Positions 24,061-34,900 of a stretch of 64,000 bases of DNA are shown one piece after another (position 1 is the stretch's first letter; each line of letters begins with the position of its first letter). Made by a program: the position numbers and the translations under genes. The DNA lies in contig JAYGXS010000008.1 in the NCBI GenBank assembly GCA_036362985.1, positions 12,236,406 to 12,300,405 on the forward strand. The letters are read 5' to 3'. The stretch is from Ligula intestinalis (Eukaryota > Platyhelminthes > Cestoda > Diphyllobothriidea > Diphyllobothriidae). The notes beneath the pieces are model-generated. The model made no database searches. It had not been told where the DNA came from and saw only the letters and a list, made by a program, of their open reading frames with translations.

Positions 24061-25225
24061 GATTATCTTTATTCAGCACAGCTTGGCGTTTTGACATCCG
24101 TCGCGGACTCGTCATCGGAGACAAGATCAGATAACAGAAGCAAATGTGGTTAGCTTATGCGCAGCAGTCTGCAGTACTTATAGGATATAGTCATTACTGC
24201 ACAATTATGACAATGACAATTAACGGCAATTGCCTTCTTGGGTGTTGATAGTTTATTGAAAGGCCTGTGTGCTCTGACCTGCTGAAATGTTATCACGCGT
24301 AATGGATTCGCGTCTGATGATTGGTCGGCCATCTGGCCTTTCGGTGTTGGGATAGGATGACACGGTGACCTGTCCATTACCCAAGTAGCGACTTGCTTTG
24401 GCCAAATTGAGTTTTATCACCGAGTATGAATTGGGCAAATCGTTGCACTTGTTTATGAATTGAGTGCGCGTAAACTTCGACACAAGTAATTCACGGATCG
24501 TACGTTTACCACCTGTTGCGAGAATTTCGGCCTCCTCAAAAGTGAATGTCTGGGTGGGTCTCGTCAAATAAGCCGTAACTGCTGCCACGTGTTTAGCAAT
24601 TAACGTCCTGAAAAGTCTGCCAGTTTTATGGGCAGATTTGCTTTGCACCAGATAATCTAGGCGACTTCAAATGTTTCTTGCCGCGGGAGTGAGTTTTTTG
24701 GTTTCATAATCAGACCCCTTATGGTTGCCTTCGGCCTGTGTGTGACTCCAACTCAAAGTGGTGCGAGAATGTGGCTGACAGCCTCCAAAATGCTTTTACC
24801 ACACAGGATCGCTCGCCAAATGTTTGGTTAGGTTGGCAATCTCGTTTGCACATGCACTGGTTAACGAAGTTGAACGGGTAGCCATTTACTCTGAACACCC
24901 GTCGAAGGTTTTGTACCTCGGCAACTTTATCTCCTGGTTCGCTGCAGTGCGTCTCAATACGCCAATGGAGCGTCACAGCGATCGTCTTCTTCTCAACAAC
25001 TTCCTGGAACTCGCATGTTTGATTGTATTGGCAATTCATTACTACTTTAGAAGCTCTCGCTGGTACCCGTTCCGGCTGTTGATAATGCTTCTTAACCCAG
25101 GCCTGGTTGGCATACTTAAAGTGAGAGAGAACGAACGTCTCCCAAGTTTGTCCAAACGTGTCCTTATCCGACTTACCGAGTTCAGTGCCGTTGTGGAATC
25201 CATCAGCAGCTACAAACACGAATGT
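24061..25225 (-). pseudogene. Penelope-like element 2: RT tail, GIY-YIG domain and terminus
   Basis: Read on the minus strand. Near 24960-24860, THCSEPGDKVAEVQNLRRVF and then RVNGYPFNFVNQCM form the conserved PLE RT thumb (family form: L..VF..NGYP..F). Near 24718-24665, IMKPKNSLPRQETFEVA is the connector. Near 24640-24300 lies the GIY-YIG domain: TGRLFRTLIAKHVAAV, FTFEEAEILATGGKRTIREL (with E and R placed as in the family), and INKCNDLPNSYSVIKLNL. Two long frames (25219-24719 and 24648-24253) are separated by a stop and frame change, so it is a recent-looking but broken copy. Downstream at 24140-24061 is the family's terminus with CCGATGA, GAGTCCGCGACGGATGTC and GAATAAAG. The part before THCSEP does not match other copies and may hold another inserted piece. 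Confidence 0.85.
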
Positions 25226-25799
25226 ATGAAACTCACCAGGTGGTAAGATTCAGAAGGAGCAACCTAAGCAGCGTAGATGGAGCACATCATCAACTTTGTC
25301 GCAATTAAAATTTGTGGACCAAAGTGATAATCACACAGTTAAGCTGATTAAAGACGCCTGGCTATCCACTGCCCCCGTGTTGTATTCATATCCTTATTAG
25401 CAGGGGGCACAGTCACGAAGTGATAAAAAGTTGGGCCTTCAACTTGCTTTACGGTCAAACTTTGTGTTCAGATGGTGACCGACGCGACCCAGATGACCGA
25501 ATGGGAGCTGACGTGGCATAGGTTATTAACGTCCGGGGGAACCAAATGAACACTGACGCCCCAGCCAACGACAGTGTCCATGCTGGAGTCATCAAAGAGA
25601 TGCGAACCACATAAAGCGGTTCAAACTGTATTGGTAGATTGCGCATGCTGAAAGAACGAGCGCCATATAGCGAGAATCAGGAGCCCAAGTATTCACTTTT
25701 TGAAGATAGATGGACGAAAAACCTATCCAAAAGCTCAGATACCAAATTAACCTCTACAGGTGAACGCTCATTTTCCTTCTGATTTTGTAATCCGTCTTC
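25226..25799. other. no recognisable gene
   Basis: A moderately GC-rich block at 25440-25690 has no recognised motif in any frame. Remaining sequence is spacer. Confidence 0.45.
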
Positions 25800-25997
25800 A
25801 GGACTCCTCGTCTTAGTGGAAGTATCACCTATGTTGCGCGTATAGCAGCTTTTAAACTCTGTTCACTTGGTTTAAGCACGGATGTTTTAAGGGCCCCGAG
25901 GTCTTTCTGCTTCCCTTAACATGTTAGGTAATACAGTAAGTACAGACCGCACGGCCTCCATGCGTGTGTGAACCTACCAGTCAGCCACAATTTTAGA
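25800..25997 (+). repeat. dispersed repeat F, copy 1
   Basis: Matches 27850-28085 in the same orientation. Shared landmarks are ATATCACCTA(T/)TTGCGCG, CCTAGTTTTA-like CTTGGTTTAA, GAGGTCTTTCTG, ATGTTAGGTAATACA, GCAGAC/ACAGAC, and CCAGTCAGCCAC at the right end (25977-25988 and about 28066). The right end falls directly at the PLE fragment that follows. Class unknown. Confidence 0.6.
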
Positions 25998-26004
25998 GCA
26001 TGCA

Positions 26005-26204
26005 CATGTTTAAAATTAAGACGAGTACGAGAACAACGGCATCGACGGGACCACTTGATAATAAAAGGATACCCGAACAGCTTCATCAGCCGCTACCTCC
26101 GTACGCGTCCACGGGGAACAAACGAAAGAGAGCAACCAATACTCTGGCACCCTCTACCTTACATAAAGAAAATGTCAGGAGAAACTGGACTGGACAGCGT
26201 TTAA
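26005..26204 (+). pseudogene. Penelope-like element fragment (RT thumb)
   Basis: One frame reads RVREQRH, RRDHLIIKGYPNSFISRYL (26043-26100) and ILWHPLPYIKKMSGET (26148-26190). These match the PLE thumb pattern L...NGYP..FI..C and the following W..IPYVK..SE. The fragment stops at TAA 26202-26204 exactly where the CR1-like coding sequence begins in another frame. No GIY-YIG part remains, so the CR1 element inserted into or replaced the downstream half. Confidence 0.75.
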
Positions 26205-27044
26205 ATCAGGTTTGCCGATGACGTTAAGCTCTGGCAGGTCATTAAGCGTCCAAGCGACCAAGATGCTCTGCAAAATAATCGTTGCAAACTGTAGACGTGG
26301 TCCGAGAGATGGCTGCTGGATTTCAATGTGCAAAAGTGTGCCGTCCTCCACCTGCGTCCAACGAATTACAATTTCCCCCAGAGCAGCAGGACATATTACC
26401 TGAAAAACTTCCGAATTCCCGTAGCATCTACGCAAAAAGACCTCGGCATTTGGGTACAGAGTAACCTGAAGCCCTCATTACAATCTTTCAGAACTGCAAA
26501 TAAAGCAACGGGAGTGCTACACGCTATCAAAAGGGCGTTTCTAGACTTCAATGATAATCTCTTTGGCAGAGTGTATGGCACATTTGTTTGAACATACCTA
26601 GAGTATGGCATACAGGCGTGACAGCCATGACTAGCCAAGGACAGAGCATGTCTGGAGAAAGTGCAGCGTCGCGCAACTTTGCTAGTAAGAGGTCTAAAGA
26701 AGCACACTTAAATATATAGACTGGCATGCCTCAATTTATTATCTCTGCATTACAGGCAACAAAGAGGGGATCTTATCCTAGCTTACAAGATACTAAACGG
26801 TCTGTAGAGAGGATTACGCTTTGAAGAAAGATTTCAGTGCCATCTCTCGCCTCATCTCCGTGGGCATACAATGAAGCTGCGCACGAAAATGTCCAAGCTA
26901 AACCTCCGCTCTGAATTATTAACGCAACATGTCATACGAAAGTGGAAAAACCTTCCACAGTCAGTCATGGAGGTCACTTCCCTTCAGATGTACAAACAAC
27001 GCTTGGAAAATTGCATTCGTCCCCTCTCCTCTCTCCAAGTCTGA
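26205..27044 (+). pseudogene. CR1-like non-LTR reverse transcriptase, 3' half, six in-frame stops
   Basis: A single unbroken frame of 280 codons starts IRFADDVKLW (catalytic FADD) and continues through WLLDFNVQKCAVLHL, KDLGIWVQSNLKPSL (thumb), KATGVLHAIKRAF and LEKVQRRATLLV. Further on come NLLSLHYRQQRGDLILAYK (near 26730-26785), VIRKWKNLPQSVMEV (near 26935-26980) and YKQRLENCIR, with the natural stop TGA at 27042-27044. Internal stops lie at 26292 (TAG), 26589, 26619 and 26628 (TGA), 26709 (TAA) and 26805 (TAG). No frameshift was needed over 840 bases. Two TGA codons replace Trp (..IQA-QP-LAKD) judging by the homologous copy at 10.7 kb. 5'-truncated just before the FADD motif. Confidence 0.9.
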
Positions 27045-27215
27045 ACTCTAAAAACCAGACATATATTGTAAAAAAACAAATCTACTCACTGTTTGCCAAT
27101 ACCATGATGGAAGTGGTAAATATAAATAGGTGCTTTTACACGTGCTAAATAGGGTTTTTAAAGGCATTGCCTATTATCCTTACCAAATAAACTGAAAAAA
27201 AAACTGAAACTGAAC
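27045..27215 (+). mobile_element. 3' untranslated region and repeat tail of the CR1-like element
   Basis: Follows the stop codon directly. It ends near AAATAAACTGAAAAAAAAAC and then CTGAAACTGAACTGAA, a short tandem 3' tail of the kind CR1-group elements end in. This marks the 3' boundary of the insertion at about 27213. Confidence 0.6.
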
Positions 27216-27329
27216 TGAAGGTATCGCGACAGAGCTCAGTGTGGGCATTGCTCACTTTCCGACAGTTAACATGCGTTTGCAGATCACGCATATAAAAGGC
27301 CAACTGGTTAAAGGTGCGCAATCTGGCGT

Positions 27330-27490
27330 TTTTTTATCAAGTGCCATTTTGTGACTGTTTATGCCACTGTACAGAGCAGACCGGGCGACAAGTAAGCTCG
27401 CGAAAAACGAAACGTGAACGAGCAGAACACAAAAGTGACCCACTGTGCCAGATCACTACCCACACCCTGGCAGTGGGCTGTGAATTCGAT
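27330..27490 (+). pseudogene. Penelope-like GIY-YIG endonuclease fragment
   Basis: One frame reads FCDCLCHCTEQTGRQVSSR (Cys-rich linker and the Y.G.TGR-type motif, with Y and G altered), then EHKSDPLCQITTHTLAVGC and EFDF before a stop at about 27515. It aligns with the better preserved copy at 51.1-51.4 kb (CPCYCTGQT ... THTYGTGCEFNF), so both belong to one PLE family distinct from elements 1 and 2. The C-terminal part is lost. Confidence 0.65.
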
Positions 27491-27849
27491 TTCATTGGGA
27501 TGTGGACAATCACATGAGCAATTGATTGGACGGAGCAAAAATTACTAGGGGTCTGGGCTTCAAGCTCCAACTATACAAACGGGCACCTGCATATACCGTC
27601 GTTTTATTTTGTCCTCTACAGGCTATGCATCAAAAGGACAAAGCGTAGAGTCAACTCATCACGAAGGCTTACCCCTTCTTACTCCCGTTTTTTCATAGCT
27701 TAACTTAATAGACGTTCCAATTCTTGTTGTTCTGCCATTTTAACTGATGATGACTTCTTGTGCGAGTTCATAACCTCACATTAACGGAATTACTGTTCAA
27801 GTGATCGCGCCTTCACCTTCTTTGAAACATCCTTATACATCCGCACAAA
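27491..27849. other. no recognisable feature
   Basis: AT-rich spacer between a GIY-YIG fragment and repeat F copy 2. Confidence 0.45.
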
Positions 27850-28085
27850 TCCTCATCTTACTCTTGATATCACCTATTTTGCGCGCATATCTGCCTTTAT
27901 ATTATGTCCACCTAGTTTTAGTGACCAGTTATTATGACACAGAGGCCTCTCTGTTTTACTGAATTTGTTAGATGATACACTGAATGCAGACTACTGAAAA
28001 GAGAAATACCCACTACTAACCGCTTGCTAGCGGACAGGTAACGGCCTGTGTGCGCAAACCAACCAGTCAGCCACCAGATTAAAGC
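27850..28085 (+). repeat. dispersed repeat F, copy 2
   Basis: Second copy of the sequence at 25800-25997, about 2 kb downstream in the same orientation. Includes GATATCACCTATTTTGCGCG near 27867 and CCAACCAGTCAGCCACC near 28062. Slightly longer than copy 1 because of a small insertion near 27985-28040. Confidence 0.6.
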
Positions 28086-28739
28086 AAAAACATATTTGAA
28101 ATGACGACAGCCTTCTTCAACCCTTCAGACGGGTACGACGCGACAGTTGCTGCACATTTTATGCGGATAGATAAGCTTGGTGTGATATAATTAATATCCC
28201 AATAAGCGGACAGTACAGCCAACTGCTATAAGACTAGTCATCTGCTCTTTTTCTACAATACCATTTCTCTGGAATAATCCTCATTATACCGCAAGTGGCC
28301 GACTATACTCAGAAAGCGAACCAAGGGACTACAATTGGTGTTGGAATTTATCTGAAAAAAACTGGGCAATTTACTATGAAAGAATCCCTCGTTGGACGAT
28401 TCGCACTTCGCAATACGATTGTAGATGCATATCAAAAATGACCTCTAAAAATAAGGTCACAGTCTGCATTTAACGTGTACGTTTACGGTAAGAGAAAGCG
28501 TGGACGATAGAAAGAATGGCATTAGCAGTTCAGTCACTGAATAAAGCAAATATTTCAAAACCTTCATCCGTCCAATACGGATGACATATACCGCAGTGAT
28601 GGAAAAATACTGTTTCACCTTTTTAACCGCCTTCTGCCTTCTCGAGCGTAAGAGCACGCATATCCTTTAGGCTGAAAAAGCACTTAACGTATAGTTAAGC
28701 TACGCAGAAGGGAAAAACGGAAGTTGATGTTTATTCCTT

Positions 28740-30160
28740 TGCGTGTTAGACCATTGCGCTTTCTTTTACTTTTCTCACTTCTTCCGTTCGCTACCACAAA
28801 CTGCGTGTATGTGAGATGGCTTATTTTTTTCACAAAAATAAAGACTGACAAAATGGGATTTTAGAATCAGGTGAAGGCAGTTGAAGAGCCCCCGTTGATT
28901 TTTCGCATGTTTTGCTTACTCCGTTATGTTAAACCCATGATACGGAAAACAGATGGCGATCTATGGAGACTCTGAAAGCTGAAAGGGTAAGAAAAGACGG
29001 CTTGTGCAGGTAGAATAACAGAAAAGTTTTTTTGAAATTATCTGGCTCAGATTCAGCCCATCACAACCCTTACCACTTTTTGAATTAAATTGCTAAAACG
29101 AGCTCATGCCCGATTCATAAAGTCCATAACCGGGATCTAGTACGTAGTTTATAAAAATTTTATGGAAACGTAGGGAATCACTGTCTCATTTTCAATCATT
29201 CGCTGTCACCGAAAATCGAAAAACTTGACGTACACGAATGCATCGTATTTGATTTTAAAAAAAAGAAAAATAGGATAACGGGCACGTAACTAACTGCATT
29301 GCCAAATTTGGGCAAAATAGGATTGTAAAAAGTGAACAGTGAAAAGCGCAGAAGGACTGGCTGTTTATGGGCTGCTTGCTCATTATATTCACCACTCATA
29401 TGGAGGCTGTCTGCCATGGGGAGCTGTTAAACCAGTTGTGAGTCAATCCTGTCTATTAAATTGGTTCTCAGAGGTTGCCGATTTTGGATATCCTGGACCA
29501 TCAAAAAGTTATGTTTCCCGTGCTTTTAAAGGAATATGTGATCATACGAACAGCATGTTTAATTTCCTGAGATTTCAAAAGCGTACAGGCTTTCTTCGTT
29601 AGACGTGCGTTCTGTACGGCGACTCACGGTATCTATTGGTGCCAAACTGGTGTCCACTTGGCTCTGCGCCTATTGGTACCGGATGCGCTGAAGGAGGCGG
29701 GGGTAATAATCGACGTTCTCTTGGCCAGTTTTTCACACCATCACCTGGTCTGGCGTGTAGGGTAGTGTAGGAGGTCGCAACGTCTTCATTGAACGTGCTT
29801 GTTGTTGTAGCCCCGCATGTCTTGTTCCCGGCCTCCGCTTGCATACGCCCGAGCGCGTCTCACCAGTAGTTACTAAGTCGGTATCAGTGTCTCCAGTCCT
29901 ATCAAAATGATGACCCCTCCCCGCGATTCGGCTTTCAGCCCAAAGCGTTGTCAGTTGCGTCTGTTTTCAAACCCGACAGGAGGTCCTTTTTGGTTCCCTG
30001 TCCGCGCGTGAACCTTAACGGCTGCGTTAGTAACCTTTTCTGAACGCTTGTATTCTGGCACGGTATGGGGTCGCTAGTGGCGTGACCCATCTGACTTTCC
30101 GCCACTGATTACGTTAAATTGCCTCAATCGACGGCTTGGGACGTAAATACAGTAAACAGT
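28740..30160 (+). repeat. repeat G, copy 1 (long)
   Basis: The part 28960-30150 is repeated at 31195-32340, about 2.23 kb away in the same orientation. The first part (28740-29200) is also repeated at 30170-30620. Landmarks are GGCGATCTATGGAGACTCTG, AGATTCAGCCCATCACAA, AATCACTGTC, GAGGCTGTCTGCCATGG, AAGCGTACAGGCTT, CCGGATGCGCTGAAGG and TGTCTCCAGTCCTATC. Internal frames (e.g. 29339-29602) are not conserved as protein between copies, so I do not call a gene. Looks like a decayed element or locally duplicated segment. Confidence 0.75.
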
Positions 30161-30169
30161 TACTTACGA

Positions 30170-30620
30170 AATAAAGTTGCACTTTTTTTTATTCTCTCAT
30201 ATTCTTCCGCAAACTGTGTGAGAGAACCTTTTTTCCAAATGATGACTTGCAAAATAGGATTCAAAATTAGACGAAGGCAGTGGAAGGGCAATCATTAATG
30301 TTTCACATATCTTCCCTTTTCTTTCACCTGGGGCACAGAATAGAGACAGCGATGCATGGCGATTCTGAAAGCTTAAAGAGGACAGGAACTGTAGGTCGAT
30401 CAACTGGTCCGGACTCCTCTGGTCCAAATTCAGCCAACCATAAGGATTACCATCCTCTGGGACTAAACACGCTAAAATGTGCTCCTTTAATACGTAGGCG
30501 GTCCATATACGGCATCTGGCAGTTACCCTATGACTATCAAAACGAAATGTTGTAAATCTCTGTCACGTGCCACACATTTCACTGTGTCTACAGAGCAGGT
30601 ATCTTTTTCGGCAGGAATTG
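30170..30620 (+). repeat. repeat G, copy 2 (5' part only)
   Basis: Aligns with the beginning of copy 1: ATTCTTCCGCAAACTGTGTG, then AGACGAAGGCAGTGGAAG, GGCGATTCTGAAAGCTTAAAG, and AAATTCAGCCAACCATAA. The homology fades around the CTCTGTCACGTGCC segment near 30560-30620. Truncated copy lying between the two long copies. Confidence 0.6.
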
Positions 30621-31194
30621 GCTCTCACCGAGACAACTGTCTACGTCTGTTTTGCCGATTACCGCCACATGATGATCGAAAGAAGGCAAGAACTTCGGAA
30701 TGATTGCGATGACACTGCTCGAGGTGGTTGCTTGTTGTTGTTTGCCACTCATAGATAATTTATTTGCCGTGGAAAACGGTTTAATAACATTTCTCCCATG
30801 ACTGACAATACATTTCTTTCTCGGAGGTTGGTACATTGCTATTCTTTTGCCAGCCATTAACCTCTGTTTCGTACCACTTGTAACGACTTACTAAATTAAA
30901 AAGCAAACAATAGTCTCACCATAAATGCAGAAGGCTTTGTGCACTCTGGAAAAAGAGGCATTGTCCTCCACCGTCATATCCCATACTTTTTTCTACTTCA
31001 CTCGAAATCTTCATTTTGGTACTTTATTCAGCAAAATATGCAACGGAAAATGTTGTTGCGCGTTGCGCAGAGTAACAAATTCCTACATGATTTGCAAATG
31101 TTTGCTTCCGGTTATTGTTGGTTGGTTGTTTGTAATATATGCTACTAATGTAGAGGTTGTTTGTTTTATGAAGCTGTTATATCAGTTATGGCCC
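30621..31194. other. spacer between repeat G copies
   Basis: No motif recognised. Short frames on both strands carry nothing identifiable; part of it may still belong to the repeat but I could not align it by eye. Confidence 0.4.
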
Positions 31195-32340
31195 ATTCGT
31201 GAGTCATGAAGACTCTCAAAGCTGAAAAGGCTAAGAGGAGACGGGTATTGTGAGAAGAATAACATAAATGATTTTTGAAATTCTCTGGCCCAGATTCGGC
31301 CCATCACAATGCCTACCACTAAAATTACTAGCACATGCTCCTACATGATTCAGACGGTCAAAAAATGAGATCTAGCAAGTAGCTTTACATCATTTTATGG
31401 GACCACAGAGAATCACTGTCACGCTTCCAATCATCCGCTCTTCCCAAAGGTAGCAGAACTTGGCGTACACCGGTGAAGTCGTATATTACTAAACCAAACA
31501 AGCAAGGATTAGGGGGCACGTAATCAACTGCCTTGCCGAATTTAACTAAACAAGAATATTGAACAGAGTATGGAAGAATGCCAAAAGATTTACTGGTTGT
31601 TGGTCACTTGATCACCATATTTACCGCTCATACAGAGGCTGTCTGTCATTGGAAGCTGTTAAACCAGTTTTTAGCCCATTCCTGACTATTAAGTTGTTTC
31701 GCAGAGGTTGCTAATGGTAGATATCCTGGCCCTCAGAAAATAATGTGTTGACATTACTTTGAAATTACTCCTGACGTTTCATAGGCGTACAGGCTTCCAT
31801 CGTTGGAGGTGTCTTCTGCACGGCACCTCGCACTATCTGCTGTTGTGAAGCTGGTGTTAATTTGGCTTTGCACCTATAAATACCGGATGCGCTGAGGGGA
31901 GGGGGTGTAATAATCCACGTTCAGCTATCCAGGATTCCTCGTTGGGAGGGGAGGCAGTGTAGGGGGTCGCATCGCCTACCTTGAACGCGCTTATTGTTTC
32001 GGTCCGACGTGTGTTTTTCTCGTCCCCCGTTTGCATCCGCCCGAGCGCGGCTCGCCGGTAATTACTTAGTCGGTCGGTGTGTCTCCAGTCCTATCGGAGT
32101 GACGAACACCGCATCAGCGTTTATGCCCAAACCGTTGTCAATGCGTTTGTGTTCAAGCCCGATCGAAGGTCTTATTGGTTCTCGCTCCCCGCGGGATCCC
32201 TTACGGTCGCGTGCGTGTCCAGTATGGGTTTACTCTTGCCAGTATTCTCACAAAATAGGGGAATGCTAGTTATTGCGACACGTCAGACTTCCCCCTGGTG
32301 ATTTCGTTAGTGAAACCGCAATCGACGACTTATCATTTTA
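31195..32340 (+). repeat. repeat G, copy 3
   Basis: Counterpart of 28960-30150. Shares GAAGACTCTCAAAGCTGAAA, CAGATTCGGCCCATCACAA, GAGAATCACTGTCACG, GAGGCTGTCTGTCATTGG, GGCGTACAGGCTTC, ACCGGATGCGCTGAGG, and TGTGTCTCCAGTCCTATCGG. Many small indels separate the copies, so neither preserves an open frame of the other. Confidence 0.75.
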
Positions 32341-34639
32341 GTGCAATAAGCACTTGATTTCAGAATACCCACAGTTATTTTCTCATCATGGGTAAAATGT
32401 CATAATTTATAAAAAGTTTGTTTCTCACTCGCGATTCGTCACCAATGAGTGAACATGTACTTTGTTATAAACCTGAACGACCTAAAACGAATAAGAAAAA
32501 ATAATAAAGGCACGTATTATGCTGTTTAGAAATACCACAGTGTTTAGAGAAACGGACGTCAACACATTTACCAGTAGATGTTATTACTGTGATGCACATA
32601 CAGCTGTGCACATCGCGATTTATGTAATTGATAACACATCTATAATTCTAGAAATTCTGCGTCTTTGCGTCTTGTCTTATCTAGTTAATGCAGGAACACG
32701 ATTTTTAATTGCGGAAAATTCTATTTGGCAGTGCTCGCATTATTGCATTGTCCATTCTGTATAGGAAAATTGAGCGGGGATGGCCAAACCTAGTTTAGGA
32801 TGGTTATTTACTTAAAACACCACATAAATAAAATGAAAGACAGAGTCCTGCTGTAATGTGTTATCATTTTGCATGCAAAAAAAATTCCGGAATTAACCAG
32901 GTATAGTTTACCAATGTGAAGGATATAAGAGTTTGACAACTAATATTTATTTATTTACCATCATCACGTGACATGTGGTAGGTCAAAAACCATAGTTTGA
33001 ATCCGTTCGTGCCTTTTTGACAGCTAACATTAACCCGATAATCATGGCAGTTGCAAAAACAGAAGATAGGTACAAATAAAAGTTAAGCTTCAGGAGGAGA
33101 GTAATTTCAAAATTCTCAAAAACAGATATCTTACTGATATACGGAAGCATTTATTGCCATTGTAGAAAGTGTCTTAATCATTATGGTAGGCTCAATCAAT
33201 CCTCTGCTGACACTTAATTTTGTCGTATTCTCTGAAGAGGTTCTTCTCTCTGTTATTCTCATCTCGCTTTTATTGAATTTTTATTAACCATTTTTTAAAA
33301 AAATATGACGTTCCAATGTATGTGAAAGCGCAATTCCCCAGCAGACTGTTCAACGCTAGATACATGCACTCGTGACTAAAAAACTGGGTCACACCTTTAT
33401 TTTTAACGGAGATCAGATTTAAATTAAAAGCGAACGCCAGCCAGCAATGTCTTAGAATGCCTGTCAATTTCCCAGTCAACCGCCACCTAAACTTGTTTGT
33501 CTATATCTGCAAAATGCCTTGGCAGGAAGTAGTCACGGCAAAAACAGCTAATCAGCGGTCAACGTAGGAGGCAACGCCACAGTTGACGCTGATTTTCGTG
33601 TCCGAGGTAGCCGTACAGTTAGCATTGGTGAACTACACCTACCGTATATGTGTCGGATATTTAAACTGTTCGTTTTGCTGAATAGTGGTCATGAACATCC
33701 CTGGGTAAAACAACAGTCTACTAATTAACCTATTTTTATAAATGCACCGTCCTAATTTACTATGAAGTCGTAATGTGCACTGGATGGCACATAGAAAATG
33801 GCAAGGTATTCGAGCAAAGTTATGATCTAACTTGGATTTGGTAATTAAGTACGAACCTGGTCACGTTATACTGTCGTTATTAGTAGAAGTACCCTTTAAT
33901 GCATTTTATAAAGGAAAACTGCCCGTTTAGTTTGGATTACTGAGAGTAAGAGGTATTACTTTTGGTGAAATTGGAAGTGGCCCAATATCAAAAAAGGTTT
34001 CAATACATCGGAACGAAACGTTTTTGTTAATATGCATGGTGCAATGACGAGGCCCTACGGGCCTAAAATATAAAATTTATTGATTAATTTATTCTCAAAA
34101 TATGTCCGAAGCGTCTGAAATTCATAAAGTGCAATTGAAGTCAATTATTATATTTTGCGTTTAGTTTCACAAGCAAATAACTATTTCAGTTTTAAAAACA
34201 TTTTTGCCCATTTGTGAAATTTTTTGCCACAAATGTACTGACGAATGTTTTGACTGCATCAACTATTTGGAAAGGTAGCTAAAAATGCCTAAACATGATC
34301 ACGAATATGAAGGTAAATGCAACTTACATTAAATTTCAAGCAAATAGAAATGCACTTTTTCTATACACCAGAAGAGACAGAAAATGAATATATTCAGCTT
34401 CTCCTTTGGACATTCGCGAGCGCAGAACGGAGCCCGAATGTAACTATTATGGTAAAAGTCCTCCTATATAAAGAGACATATGATTTCTTCCATTTCTAGC
34501 AAAACTGTATTATTTATTTTCAGGAAACCTAAAATATCTGTCAGATCACTCCATGTTACTTGTGACATGACCTTGTAAAAGCAAGCATGCGAAGATATGC
34601 ATCTGCTTTTTATGAGATATGCTACTCTAGAAAGTTTTT
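32341..34639. other. no recognisable feature
   Basis: AT-rich spacer without supported features. Confidence 0.5.
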
Positions 34640-34900
34640 ATTATTAATCTTAGTAATAACGATATCAGACTTCGATTGCGGGCGTTTCCTTTGCTCGACA
34701 ATATGATTTACTATTAATAGGAATTTCTAAATATGGTTCACAATGCAATCTTCATAAAAACTGATATTAAGAAAGTCGTTTTTTGAAAATCCTTTTAAAA
34801 CATATCTTAGGTTAAGGTGTTTGGTGTGAGCATGGAATAAAATGTGTATTCTAGGAAACAAAGCTTTGAAACACAGAAAAGCGTCGAACATTTACGGGAA
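34640..34900 (+). repeat. weak dispersed repeat C, copy 1
   Basis: Resembles 42450-42720. Shared order is AATATCAGACT/AATATCGGACT, then TGTTC/TTCACAATG, AATCTTCATAAAAACTGATATTAA against AATCTTTATAGAAACTTATATTAA, and AAAAATGACTTGTTTTAA-like sequence. Similarity is modest in AT-rich sequence, so this could be partly compositional. Confidence 0.35.

Noticed and set aside
24824..25246. 140-codon plus-strand frame
   Set aside because: It is antisense to the PLE 2 RT thumb, whose minus-strand translation matches the family; the plus frame is a shadow.
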